Notes under the pieces: model-generated
What the model was told of the DNA's origin: nothing
What the model saw: the letters and a program-made list of their open reading frames with translations, nothing else
Databases searched by the model: none
DNA from: JBBRYW01 sp038253945
GTDB taxonomy: Bacteria > Actinomycetota > Thermoleophilia > Gaiellales > Gaiellaceae
Direction of reading: 5' to 3'
Length of the DNA stretch: 62,816 nt
Assembly (NCBI GenBank): GCA_038253945.1
Contig: JBBSGR010000014.1
Span: forward strand, 1-62,816
Position numbers and translations under genes: made by a program
Part shown: piece after piece, positions 32,892-41,068 of the stretch
Layout: each line of letters begins with the position of its first letter
Position numbering within the stretch: the first letter of the stretch is position 1

Positions 32892-35597
32892 GTGGCCGTC
32901 GAGTACGGTACGGGCGTGCTGATCGGGCGCGACCGGGAGCTGCGGCCCGTCGCGACGCTGCTCGAGGAAGCTCGGCGCGGGCGCAGCGGCACGCTCGTCC
33001 TCGCCGGCGAGGCCGGCGTGGGCAAGACGGCGCTGCTCGAGGAGGCCCGGCGCCTTGCGCCCGACATGCTTCTGCTCGCCGCCACCGGCGTCGAGTCGGA
33101 GTCGGAGCTGCCCTTCGCGAGCCTGCACGAGCTTCTTCGCCCACTGCTCGAGCTGCTGCCGCGCCTACCCGCTTCGCAGGGCCGGGCGCTCGCGGCGGCG
33201 CTCGCGCTCGAGGACGGCAAGCCGGACACCCTGTCCGTGGGCGCGGGGACCCTCTCGCTGCTCGTCGAGGCGGCCGACGAGAGACCCGTGCTGGTCGTTC
33301 TGGACGACGCCCAGTGGCTCGACCGCGCCTCGGCGCAGGCAATCGCCTTTGCCGTGCGTCGCCTGAGCGGCGAGGAAGTGGCCGTGCTTGCGGCGGTCCG
33401 CCTCGGTTTCGCCACCGCGTTCGAGCCGTTCCCTCAACTGAAGCTCGAGCCGCTGGCACGCGCCGACGCGCGCCGCGTGCTCAGACTGCGCTCCGAATCA
33501 GTCCCCGCCGCGGCCGAGTCGCGCCTGCTCGCCGCAGCCGCGGGTAGCCCGCTCGTACTGCTCGAGCTACCCGTCGAGCTGGCGCACGAGCTGCCGATGT
33601 CGAAGACGCCGCAAGAGCGGCTGCGGAGAACCTTCGCGCCACGCATCGAGAGCCTCCCGGCGGCGTCGCGGCTCGGCCTGCTGCTTGCGGCCGCCGAGCG
33701 GGATCCGCAGGCTGTTCGCCGGGCGGCCGCAGCGCTTGGGCTCGATGACCCGCTCCAGCCGGCCGAAGCCTCCGGCCTCGTGCAAATGGATTCCGGCGAG
33801 CTCGTCTTCCGCCATCCCGTCGTGCGCTCGCTCGTCTACGCCGACGGGCGCCCGTCGGAGCGCCGCGCGGCGCATCGCGCGCTCGCGGAGGCGCTCCTCG
33901 GGGAAGCCGATCGAGACCGGCGTGCCTGGCACCTTGCCGCCGCTGCGGAGGGTGTCGACGAAGAGGTCGCTGCGCTGCTCGAGCAGACGGCCGAGCGGGC
34001 GGCGGCACGGGGCGGGATCGCCGCGCGTGCTCAGGCGCTCGAGCGGGCCGCGCGCCTTACGCCGGAGGGCGTCGACCGCGCTCGGAGGCTCTACCGGGCC
34101 GCCTTCGCCGTCAGTAGGGTCGACGCCGAGCGCGCGCTCGAGCTCGTCGAGGAGGCACTCCCGCTCGCCCAGGATCCGCTGCTCCACGCCGACCTGGTCG
34201 TCCTGGGCGGTCAGATCGCGCGCCGGCAGGGTGCGGACGTCTCGGAGCAGACGTTCCTACGGGAGGCGAAGGTCGAGGGACTGGACGACGAGCGAACGGC
34301 GAAGCTGCTCCACGAAGTCGTCGATCTCCGCCTGTACGCGCTGGACGCCGCCGGAGCGGCGGCGCTCGCGCCCCGCCTCGAAGCCATGGCACGCGGCGGG
34401 GAAGCGCGGATGTTTCGCGTTACGGCGGCGAGCGCGTACCTCCTCGCCGGAGAGCGTGAGCGAGCGACGCCCCTCTTCAGTGAGCTCGCGCAGGAGCCGG
34501 AGATCGTCGCCATGGCTGCGTGGGACTACCTCTGGCTCGAGTGGTACGACGAGCTCCGAGCCGCGTTCGTGCAGACGCTCCGGACGGACCGCGCGGCCGG
34601 TAACCAGCTCAGGATCGCGTTCATTCAGTCGGCCACCGCCCATCTCGAGCTCCGCTGCGGCCGGCTCGGCGCTTCGGCCGCCGCGGCCGCGGAGGCGATT
34701 CCTCTCGCGGAGGCGATCGGAACGCCCGCCTTCGCCGGGACGGCGTCGTCCGCGCTCGCCTTCGTCCATGCCTGGCGTGGGCAGGCAGACGGGTGCAACG
34801 CGCTGGCCGAGGCGGCTCTGGCCGCCTCCCGCAAGACGGGCGACAGCTACCAGGCCGCCGTCGCCCACCACGCGCTCGCACTGCTCGCGCTTTCAGAGAA
34901 CCGCCCGCACGACGCGATTCTCGAGCTCGTGCCGCTGGCGCGCCGCTGGGCCGCGAGCACGGTCGTCGAGCCGGGCGTCTTACCGTTCATGCCGGACCTG
35001 ATCGAGGCCTATGTCGTGACGGGGGCAGCGCCCGAGGTAACCCGCTGGCTCGGTCGCTTCAGCCAGATCGCGACCGAGGCAAACCGCACCTGGGCCCTCG
35101 CAGCCTGCGCGCGCTGCGAGGGCCTGCTCGCACCCGCGGACGCGTTCGAGACTCCGTTCGAGCGAGCTCTCGAGCTGCTCGAGCCCTCCCCGCTCGGCCT
35201 CGAGCTGGCGCGTACGCGCCTGGCTTACGGCGAGCGCCTACGCCGGCAAGCTCGGCGACGAGAGGCGCGCACCCAGCTCCGGGCAGCCCACGAGGCGTTC
35301 GCCGCCGTCGGCGCCGCACCATGGCAAGCCCGTGCTGCGGCCGAGTTGCGGGCGACCGGCGAGCAGGTCGCTCGCGAGGCGCACCCGCTACCCGTCCTGA
35401 CGCCGCAGGAGCTGCACATCGCCGCGCTCGTCGCCGAGGGAAAGACGAACAAGGAGATCGCGGCCGCCATCTTCCTCAGCCCGAAGACGATCGAGTACCA
35501 CTTGGCGAACACGTTCCGCAAGCTCGACATCCACTCGCGCGCCGAGCTCGCGCGCATCGTCGCGCTGGACGCGGCGGTCGAGCCCGTTGTCCAGTGA
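32892..35597 (+). CDS. LuxR-family STAND ATPase regulator (LAL type)
   Basis: About 901 aa from GTG 32892 (GTG 32916 is also possible). The N-terminal STAND ATPase has Walker A LAGEAGVGKTALLEE and Walker B PVLVVLDDAQWLD. A TPR-like helical middle follows (~300-800), and the C-terminus is a LuxR HTH: LTPQELHIAALVAEGKTNKE then IAAAIFLSPKTIEYHLANTF. These LAL regulators sense an inducer through the TPR region and activate transcription in an ATP-dependent way. The stop overlaps the next gene by GTGA, so it heads an operon with the DUF3052-like, phosphatase, thioesterase and M16 genes. Confidence 0.88.
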   Translation: MAVEYGTGVLIGRDRELRPVATLLEEARRGRSGTLVLAGEAGVGKTALLEEARRLAPDMLLLAATGVESESELPFASLHELLRPLLELLPRLPASQGRALAAALALEDGKPDTLSVGAGTLSLLVEAADERPVLVVLDDAQWLDRASAQAIAFAVRRLSGEEVAVLAAVRLGFATAFEPFPQLKLEPLARADARRVLRLRSESVPAAAESRLLAAAAGSPLVLLELPVELAHELPMSKTPQERLRRTFAPRIESLPAASRLGLLLAAAERDPQAVRRAAAALGLDDPLQPAEASGLVQMDSGELVFRHPVVRSLVYADGRPSERRAAHRALAEALLGEADRDRRAWHLAAAAEGVDEEVAALLEQTAERAAARGGIAARAQALERAARLTPEGVDRARRLYRAAFAVSRVDAERALELVEEALPLAQDPLLHADLVVLGGQIARRQGADVSEQTFLREAKVEGLDDERTAKLLHEVVDLRLYALDAAGAAALAPRLEAMARGGEARMFRVTAASAYLLAGERERATPLFSELAQEPEIVAMAAWDYLWLEWYDELRAAFVQTLRTDRAAGNQLRIAFIQSATAHLELRCGRLGASAAAAAEAIPLAEAIGTPAFAGTASSALAFVHAWRGQADGCNALAEAALAASRKTGDSYQAAVAHHALALLALSENRPHDAILELVPLARRWAASTVVEPGVLPFMPDLIEAYVVTGAAPEVTRWLGRFSQIATEANRTWALAACARCEGLLAPADAFETPFERALELLEPSPLGLELARTRLAYGERLRRQARRREARTQLRAAHEAFAAVGAAPWQARAAAELRATGEQVAREAHPLPVLTPQELHIAALVAEGKTNKEIAAAIFLSPKTIEYHLANTFRKLDIHSRAELARIVALDAAVEPVVQ

Positions 35598-35908
35598 GCC
35601 GCAGGGACTACTCCGCAACGCCACTCTCTCGCAAGCTCGGCGCGAAGCCCGGCGTCGGGGTGGTCGTCTTCTTCACGACGAGCCGGGCGGAGCTCGAGCG
35701 CCGCTTCCGATCGCTGAAGGGAGTTCTCGATCCGGACGACGGGCTCTGGATCGCCTGGCCGAAGAAGGCCTCGAAGATCGAAGGCGACCTCACGTTCGAG
35801 GCGGTGCAGGAGATCGGGCTGGGCGCCGGTCTCGTCGACAACAAGTCGGCGGCGATCGACGAGCACTGGCAGGCCGTTCGCTTCGTCCACAGGCTGCGTG
35901 ACCGATAG
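35594..35908 (+). CDS. DUF3052-like small protein
   Basis: 104 aa. YSATPLSRKLGAKPGVGVVV at the N-terminus and DDGLWIAWPKKASKIEGDLT in the middle match the actinobacterial DUF3052 family, whose role is unknown. The GTG start overlaps the stop of the LAL regulator (GTGA) and its end overlaps the phosphatase start by 11 bp, so expression is coupled on both sides. Soluble, no signal peptide, no cysteines. Confidence 0.75.
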   Translation: MSRRDYSATPLSRKLGAKPGVGVVVFFTTSRAELERRFRSLKGVLDPDDGLWIAWPKKASKIEGDLTFEAVQEIGLGAGLVDNKSAAIDEHWQAVRFVHRLRDR

Positions 35909-36485
35909 CGGCTCGCTCTACCTTGTACGTCACGCCGGGGTCGTCCTGGACGAGGGCACGCCGACCCGCGACTGGCAACTGTCCGAGACAGGCCGCGCCG
36001 AGGCCGCGCGGCTCGCCAGCGCGAGCGTCTGGCGCGAGCTCGCGCTCGTCGCCACGAGCCCTGAGCCGAAGGCACGAGAGACCGCCCGCCCGCTTGCCCG
36101 CGCCGCAGGTGTCGAGCTTCGCGAGGAAGCCGGTCTGCGAGAGGTGGAGCGCGGCCGGATTCCGATCGTGAGCCGCCAGGAGTACGAGGAGAGGGTGGGC
36201 CGCTACTTCCGGTCCGCAGCCGAGGGCTGGGAGCCGCGAGAGCAGGCGATCCCTCGGATCGTGGATTGCATTCGGGCCCTCCAGGCCGGGTCGGGCGGCC
36301 CTGTCTGCGTGGTTTCGCACGGCCTCCTGCTGAGTCTCTACCTCGCGTCCCTCGAGCGGCGACGCCCGACGATCGAAGAGTGGCGCCGGGTCGCTCTGCC
36401 GGCGGTCGCGATCGTCGATCTCGAGCGCGGCTCGGTCGTATCGCCCTTTGTCGGCGTCGACAGCTTCCTCGCTCACCACGGCTAG
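35898..36485 (+). CDS. Histidine phosphatase (phosphoglycerate mutase-like) protein
   Basis: 195-aa branch 1 histidine phosphatase. The LVRHA motif at residues ~9-13 replaces the usual RHG (Ala for Gly). The second catalytic His is in VCVVSHGLLLSLYLA, the conserved Arg in TSPEPKARETARPLA and the Glu in LREVERG. The GTG start is inside the end of the DUF3052-like gene. The substrate cannot be told; small phosphoesters are typical. Confidence 0.85.
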   Translation: MTDSGSLYLVRHAGVVLDEGTPTRDWQLSETGRAEAARLASASVWRELALVATSPEPKARETARPLARAAGVELREEAGLREVERGRIPIVSRQEYEERVGRYFRSAAEGWEPREQAIPRIVDCIRALQAGSGGPVCVVSHGLLLSLYLASLERRRPTIEEWRRVALPAVAIVDLERGSVVSPFVGVDSFLAHHG

Positions 36486-36495
36486 CATCACGCGG

Positions 36496-36888
36496 ATGGA
36501 TGGCTTCGCCTTCGTCCATCGCGAGCAGGTCCGCTTTCGCGACCTCGACGCGATGGGCCACGTCAACAACGCCGTCTACCTGACCTACATGGAGTCGGCG
36601 CGGACTGCGCTGCTGCGCGACCGTGGTCTCGTCCGCTCACTCGACGAGCTCGCGTTCGTCGTCGCGCGGATCGAGATCGACTTCCGCTCGCCCGTGCGCT
36701 CGGAGGAGACGGTCGACGTGGGGGTTCGGCCGGCCGGCTTCGGCAGCAAGAGCTTCGAGCTCGAGTACCGCCTCGAGGCCGACGGGCGCCTGGTGGCCGA
36801 GGGCCGCAGCGTCTGCGTGACCTACGACTACGAGACGAGGGAGACCGTCACGGTTCCCGCTACCTGGAGAGAGAGGCTTGCCGCATGA
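36496..36888 (+). CDS. Acyl-CoA thioesterase, YbgC/4HBT hot-dog family
   Basis: 130-aa hot-dog fold thioesterase: HREQVRFRDLDAMGHVNNAV is the 4HBT signature with the catalytic Asp (DLDAMGHVNN), then YLTYMESAR and FVVARIEIDFRSPVRSEE. Hydrolyses acyl- or hydroxybenzoyl-CoA thioesters. ATG 36496 is chosen because the family begins shortly before the RFRD strand. Its last bases overlap a 28-codon mini-ORF through ATGA, which in turn overlaps the M16 protease. Confidence 0.9.
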   Translation: MDGFAFVHREQVRFRDLDAMGHVNNAVYLTYMESARTALLRDRGLVRSLDELAFVVARIEIDFRSPVRSEETVDVGVRPAGFGSKSFELEYRLEADGRLVAEGRSVCVTYDYETRETVTVPATWRERLAA

Positions 36889-36971
36889 ACGCTACGCGTC
36901 CAGTTCCATCGAGCGCCACCCAGGCCCGCCGAGTGCCTGGCCGGCAGCAGCTGCACGAGGATCGGCGATGA
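36885..36971 (+). CDS. 28-codon mini-ORF bridging thioesterase and M16 protease
   Basis: ATG overlaps the thioesterase stop and the TGA overlaps the M16 start (ATGA at both ends), so ribosomes could pass across all three. The predicted peptide begins MNATRPVPSSATQARRV and is basic. Its first ~20 bases belong to the window's recurring gene-end motif. It may be a real coupling peptide or simply a repeat that happens to keep frame. Confidence 0.35.
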   Translation: MNATRPVPSSATQARRVPGRQQLHEDRR

Positions 36972-38242
36972 CCGAGGACGTCTTCCAACGCCAGACCCTG
37001 CCGAACGGACTGCGCGTCCTGACCGCACAGATGGATCACGCCCAGTCGGTCGCGTGCTTCCTGATGCTCGCGGCGGGCTCGCGCTACGAGACCCGCGAGA
37101 CGAACGGGATCGCCCACTTCGCCGAGCACATGTTCTTCAAGGGAACCGAGCGACGACCGACGGCACGGCACATCTCGGGCGAGATCGACGCGATCGGCGG
37201 CGAGTTCAACGCCTTCACGAGCAAGGAGTTCACGGGCTACTACGTCCGCTGCGCCGCCGAGGGACGCGACACGGCGCTCGACGTGCTCGTCGACATGATC
37301 CGTCACTCGAAGTTCGAGCCCGAGGAGATCGAGCGCGAGAAGGGCGTGATCATCGAGGAGATGAACATGTACTTCGATACGCCACGCGACTCGGTCGACG
37401 GCAAGTACGAGGAGCTGCTCTACGGAGACCAGCCGCTCGGCTGGGAGATCATCGGGCGCAAGGAGACCGTGCGCGGTGCGACCCGGGACACGTTCCTCGA
37501 GTACCTGGACCGCTGGTACACGCCCGATCGGTTCGTCGTGGGCGTCGCCGGGCAGCTCGGGGAGGCGCTGATTCCTCGCATCGAGGAGCTCTTGGGCGAC
37601 CTGTCGCGAAACGGCGGGGCCGACCCCGAGCCCGTGACAGCTCCGTCCTCGAACGGCTCGAGCGTCCGCGTGGAGCACAAGCACTCCGACCAGGCGCACC
37701 TCTGCATCGGTGTTCCCAGCTACCCGATCGCGCATCCGGATCGCTACGCGCTGCAGCTGCTCGCGACCGTTCTCGGCGGCGGCATGTCGTCGCGCCTGTT
37801 CACCGAGGTCCGCGAGCGCCGCGGGCTCGCCTACTACGTGTTCGGCTTCAACCACAGCTACATCCAGGCCGGCTCGCTCTACTCGCAGGCGGGCGTCGAC
37901 ATCAACCGGGTCGACGAGGCCGTCTCGACGATCGTCACCGAGTTGCGGCGGATGGCGGAGGAGCCGGTTCCCTCCGAGGAGCTCGAGAAGGCGCGCGCGT
38001 ACTCGAAGGGGCGTTTCACGCTGCAGACCGAGTCGCCGCAGGGACTGATCCAGTTCGGGCTCAGGCGCGAGGTGCTCGAGGGCAAGGCTGCCGAGCCGAC
38101 CGAGGTCTTGGAAGGCTTGAGTGCGGTGAGCGCCGAGGACGTGCAGCGAGTCGCGAAGGACGTGATCGGCGGCAACGGCCTCCGGCTCGCGCTCGTCGGC
38201 CCGTTCGACGACGCCGAGCGCTTCGAGCAGCTGCTGGCCTGA
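36968..38242 (+). CDS. M16 family zinc peptidase
   Basis: 424-aa pitrilysin/insulinase-family metalloprotease, the size of the single-chain bacterial processing-peptidase group. The inverted zinc motif HFAEHMFFKG (HxxEH) lies near residue 49, with the distal Glu in GVIIEEMNMYFD. The second half-domain has the RRGLAYYVFGF loop. Expected to be cytoplasmic; no signal peptide. Homologues often lie beside genes for RNA or cell-wall metabolism, but here the neighbours are a thioesterase and a phosphatase. Confidence 0.9.
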   Translation: MTEDVFQRQTLPNGLRVLTAQMDHAQSVACFLMLAAGSRYETRETNGIAHFAEHMFFKGTERRPTARHISGEIDAIGGEFNAFTSKEFTGYYVRCAAEGRDTALDVLVDMIRHSKFEPEEIEREKGVIIEEMNMYFDTPRDSVDGKYEELLYGDQPLGWEIIGRKETVRGATRDTFLEYLDRWYTPDRFVVGVAGQLGEALIPRIEELLGDLSRNGGADPEPVTAPSSNGSSVRVEHKHSDQAHLCIGVPSYPIAHPDRYALQLLATVLGGGMSSRLFTEVRERRGLAYYVFGFNHSYIQAGSLYSQAGVDINRVDEAVSTIVTELRRMAEEPVPSEELEKARAYSKGRFTLQTESPQGLIQFGLRREVLEGKAAEPTEVLEGLSAVSAEDVQRVAKDVIGGNGLRLALVGPFDDAERFEQLLA

Positions 38243-38269
38243 GCTCGACCGCCGGAGGCTTGTCGCCCC

Positions 38270-38352
38270 CCACGGGGTGAACTCGGGGCTCGTTACGCGC
38301 CGCAGTCGAACAACCGAGAAGTGCCGCCGGTCGAGCGTCGCGGCCACGGTCC
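38270..38352 (-). pseudogene. Possible C-terminal remnant of a PIN-domain toxin
   Basis: A short frame reads TVAATLDRRHFSVVRLRRVT, close to the last acidic block and final strand of VapC PIN domains (compare LTFDQRHFRTLRPL in the intact toxin at 40003). There is no start and no upstream PIN residues in frame. The rest of the 216-bp gap between the M16 and HAF genes shows nothing else. Confidence 0.3.
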
Positions 38353-38458
38353 GCCCGCCTCGCTGCGAAGGATCTCTTCGATTCGCTTGGCCACACATCG
38401 CTCCGTCCACTCCGCTCGGAGCGCGCGAAGGTCAGGCGGCCCGAGCTAGGAGACTGGC

Positions 38459-39715
38459 TCAGCAGCCAAGATTGCGGCGCAGCCCGCCGACACGGACGAC
38501 GAGCGCATCGCGCCGCACAGCGCCCAGCTTTCGCTGCTTGGGGGCGAGGCTGGCGAGGGCCCGGATTCCCTTACAGCCGGCCCCGAGCAGCGAAGCCGCC
38601 TTCCGCTCCAACGAGGTCGTCCCGGGCTGAAGGGCGGAGACGAACGCACGGATGTTCGCGACCTGCTCGGCCCGCGGCGGCGTGAGCACGAAGCCGCGGG
38701 TCTCACCGTTCAGAATCCCGTCGCCGACTATCTGCCCCACGTCGTTGACGTCGTACGCATTTCGGAGGTCCCACGCCGATCCGGCCGGAAGCAGGGTGTT
38801 CAGGTCGACGATCCCACCAGCCCTGGAGAGGAAGGGGTGCGTCCGGGCACCCAGGCTCCTGAAGGCCGGGCCGACCACCTGGCCCGCCGAGTTGATCGCC
38901 AGGCCGCGGCTGAAGGGGTAGTCCGCGAGGCGGCCTAGATCGCGGAGCTGGCCCTTGTCCGAGATGAAGACGTCCGATCCGGCGTCCCCGGTCTTCTCGA
39001 AGTAGCCGGCCACCTGCCCGGTGAAGCTGATCCCGTAGGCAAAGCCGAAGTCGAATCCCGTCGGCAAGCCGAAGGGAGATGGCTTCGCGCCCCGCCAGAT
39101 GACGGGCGTGGAGGACGCGGAGTCAGGCAAGTCGCTTGCGCCGGCCACCACTCCGAAAGAGTTGATCGCGAGGGCGAAGCTCAGCCGTCCGCCTAGGGTG
39201 CCGAGATCCTTGAGGCCGCCACGACGCGTCCACACGAACCCGTGGCCGCCGTCCTGCAAGCTGGCGAAGCCAACGATGGTGCCCGCATCGTTGATGCCGT
39301 AGCCGGAGCTGGACGACGTCGAGCTGCCGAGTGCGCCGATGGCGGCCATCTTTCCGGCCGACCAGATGAAGGCGCGATTCTGGCCGGTCTCGAGCTGCGC
39401 GGTGCCTGTGACGACATCACGATTGTTGAGATCCCCGGCGGAGCCGCGGCCGCCGCCGAGCGTTCCCAGGTCGACCGGGCGCACGCCCCTCCGCCAGAGG
39501 GCAGCGTGCGTCGCTCCCGAAGCGACGCTCGAGGAGCCGGCCGCGTCTCCCCGCTCGTTGATGGCCAGTCCCGTGCTCGTAGGGCCCGCAACGGGCGGCA
39601 GCTCCCTGATCGTCCATCGCGTCTCGGCGGGCGCCGCGCCGCGCGATCCGCCCGCCGCCGCCGCAAGCGCGGCAATCGCGACAGCCGTGGAGGCGAGGAT
39701 CACTCGGGCTGGCAT
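38459..39715 (-). CDS. Secreted HAF-repeat protein
   Basis: 418 aa with a signal peptide (MPARVILASTAVAIAALAAA) and a run of HAF-type repeats (probable extracellular beta-propeller): GHGFVWTRRGGLKDLGTLGG, then SFALAINSFGVVAGAS, RPVDLGTLGGGRGSAGDLNN and GIVDLNTLLPAG. The repeat unit alternates L-G-T-L-G-G with a ‘NxxGxVVG’ turn. The C-terminal ~70 residues are helical with a Cys near the end. Function of HAF proteins is largely unknown; surface exposure is expected. Confidence 0.85.
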   Translation of the reverse strand: MPARVILASTAVAIAALAAAAGGSRGAAPAETRWTIRELPPVAGPTSTGLAINERGDAAGSSSVASGATHAALWRRGVRPVDLGTLGGGRGSAGDLNNRDVVTGTAQLETGQNRAFIWSAGKMAAIGALGSSTSSSSGYGINDAGTIVGFASLQDGGHGFVWTRRGGLKDLGTLGGRLSFALAINSFGVVAGASDLPDSASSTPVIWRGAKPSPFGLPTGFDFGFAYGISFTGQVAGYFEKTGDAGSDVFISDKGQLRDLGRLADYPFSRGLAINSAGQVVGPAFRSLGARTHPFLSRAGGIVDLNTLLPAGSAWDLRNAYDVNDVGQIVGDGILNGETRGFVLTPPRAEQVANIRAFVSALQPGTTSLERKAASLLGAGCKGIRALASLAPKQRKLGAVRRDALVVRVGGLRRNLGC

Positions 39716-39751
39716 GTCTCACACTATGCCCAGCTCGCTTGCGAGTAGCCA

Positions 39752-39771
39752 TACCCTACGTGGTACCCTAC
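39752..39771. promoter_or_regulatory. Tandem TACCCTAC repeats upstream of toxin-antitoxin genes
   Basis: TACCCTAC at 39752-39759 and 39764-39771, a 12-bp period, ending five bases before the antitoxin GTG. Ribbon-helix-helix antitoxins commonly bind tandem short repeats over their own promoter, so this is a likely autoregulatory operator. Confidence 0.5.
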
Positions 39772-39775
39772 CTCC

Positions 39776-40006
39776 GTGAGGCGAAAGACGAGCGTCTATC
39801 TCGAAGAGCGTCACAGCCGGCGGCTTTCCGAGCTCGCCAGGCGGGAGGGCATCTCAGAGGCTGAGGTGCTCCGCCGTGCGATCATCGCGTATGCGCCCGA
39901 GGGTGCCGGGGACCGCGATTTCGTGGGCGCCCGCAGCGGCGTAGGCCCGGGAGACTCCGTGGCGGACGTTCCGGAGGACGAGCTGCTCACTGGCTTCGGC
40001 GAGTGA
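39776..40006 (+). CDS. Ribbon-helix-helix antitoxin (VapB-like)
   Basis: 76 aa. RRKTSVYLEERHSRRLSELA then REGISEAEVLRRAII form a canonical ribbon-helix-helix (CopG/Arc-type) DNA-binding domain. The acidic C-terminal tail (DSVADVPEDELLTGFGE) is the likely toxin-neutralising part. GTG start. The stop overlaps the toxin start (GTGA), the usual antitoxin-toxin arrangement. Confidence 0.85.
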   Translation: MRRKTSVYLEERHSRRLSELARREGISEAEVLRRAIIAYAPEGAGDRDFVGARSGVGPGDSVADVPEDELLTGFGE

Positions 40007-40446
40007 CGCTCGTCCTCGACGCGGGGCCGGTCGTGGCCCTGCACGATCGTCGCGACCGGCTCCAGGGCTCCGTCGAGCGCGTCATTCGCGCGGAGCCGGG
40101 GCGGCTCGTCCTGCCGGCGCCGGTAAGCGCGGAGGTCGACTATCTCCTCGGACGGCGGCTCGGCCAGGCCAGCCGCCGCGCCTTCCTGACCGATCTCGCG
40201 GCGGGACGGTACGCCGTCGAATGCCTCCAAGCCGAGGACTACCGAACAATCGCTCAGCTGGACGCTGCGTACGCCGCTCTCTCAGTCGGCTTGGCCGACC
40301 TCTCCGTCGTGGTGCTCGCAGCCCGGTTCGAGACTCGGCGGATCCTGACCTTCGATCAGCGTCACTTCAGGACGCTTCGCCCGCTTGACGGCGGCGCCTT
40401 CACGCTGCTTCCGGCGGACTCCTTCAGGCGGTCGCCGGTTTCGTGA
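40003..40446 (+). CDS. vapC: PIN-domain ribonuclease toxin, VapC family
   Basis: 147-aa PIN-domain RNase. The acidic active-site residues are visible: Asp in LVLDAGPVVAL, Glu in VSAEVDYLLG, Asp in GLADLSVVVLA and a fourth in LTFDQRHF. VapC toxins cleave tRNA or rRNA loops when freed from VapB. GTG 40003 is coupled to the antitoxin at 39776. Its 3' end overlaps by ~22 bp the end of the convergent MerR gene. Confidence 0.88.
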   Translation: MTLVLDAGPVVALHDRRDRLQGSVERVIRAEPGRLVLPAPVSAEVDYLLGRRLGQASRRAFLTDLAAGRYAVECLQAEDYRTIAQLDAAYAALSVGLADLSVVVLAARFETRRILTFDQRHFRTLRPLDGGAFTLLPADSFRRSPVS

Positions 40447-41034
40447 GCTTCTCGCCCGCGGAGGCCCCCGATCCGCTCGAGCTTGCCGCGATCCGGGACG
40501 ACAGGCCAGGCGATCTCGGTCACGTAGTCCGCCGGGTCGAACGTGTTCTGCGGGTCGGTCCAGTAGATCTCCCGCGGCGGACCGGCCGTCTCCAGGTCCT
40601 GCTCCGCGATCCACCGCGAGAGCGCGTCATAGGCCTTGATCTTCAACTCGTTCAGGACGTCGGCCGGCTCGGGCACGAGATCCTCCTTTCCATCGATCAG
40701 TCGTGAGAGCTCGTCGAGGATTCGTGTCGCAGCCGCCATCCGCTGCTCGACACGAGCGCGATGGGCGATCAGACGTTGCCGCTGCTCGCCCGGATCGGCC
40801 GCGAGCACCGCGCGGACCTCCTCGAGCGGCAGCTCGAGGGCGCGCAAGCGGCGGATCACGATGGCCTCGGCTACCTCGCCCGGGTGTGTAGAAGCGGTAC
40901 CCGGTGGCGTCGTCGACATAGGCGGGCTCGAGCAGCTCGAGCTCGCCGTAGTGGCGAAGCGCCTTCACCGAGAGCCCGGTCACGCGCGAGAAGCGGCCGA
41001 TCGACAGCAGATCGCTGTTCGTTCCCTCACCCAT
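40424..41034 (-). pseudogene. MerR-family regulator with two frameshifts
   Basis: Reading across frames gives a ~200-aa MerR regulator. The HTH (LLSIGRFSRVTGLSVKALRH) is followed by YGELELLEPAYVDDATGYRF and YTPG. An extra G in the CCCGGG at ~40879-40884 shifts the frame, after which EVAEAIVIRRLRALELPLEE and a helical dimerisation coiled coil follow, with an effector domain (WTDPQNTFDPADYVTEIAWP, GyrI-like). A second extra G in the run at 40465-40469 displaces the true end, AGEKLTKPATA. Both are homopolymer changes, so sequencing error is a serious alternative to decay. Confidence 0.75.
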
Positions 41035-41068
41035 CGCGGTCACGCTACGGCCTCCCCTCGGGGGAAAG

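Noticed and set aside
38243..38458. Gap between M16 and HAF genes considered for a regulatory RNA
   Set aside because: No strong stems or conserved boxes; only a PIN-like peptide fragment was noted.
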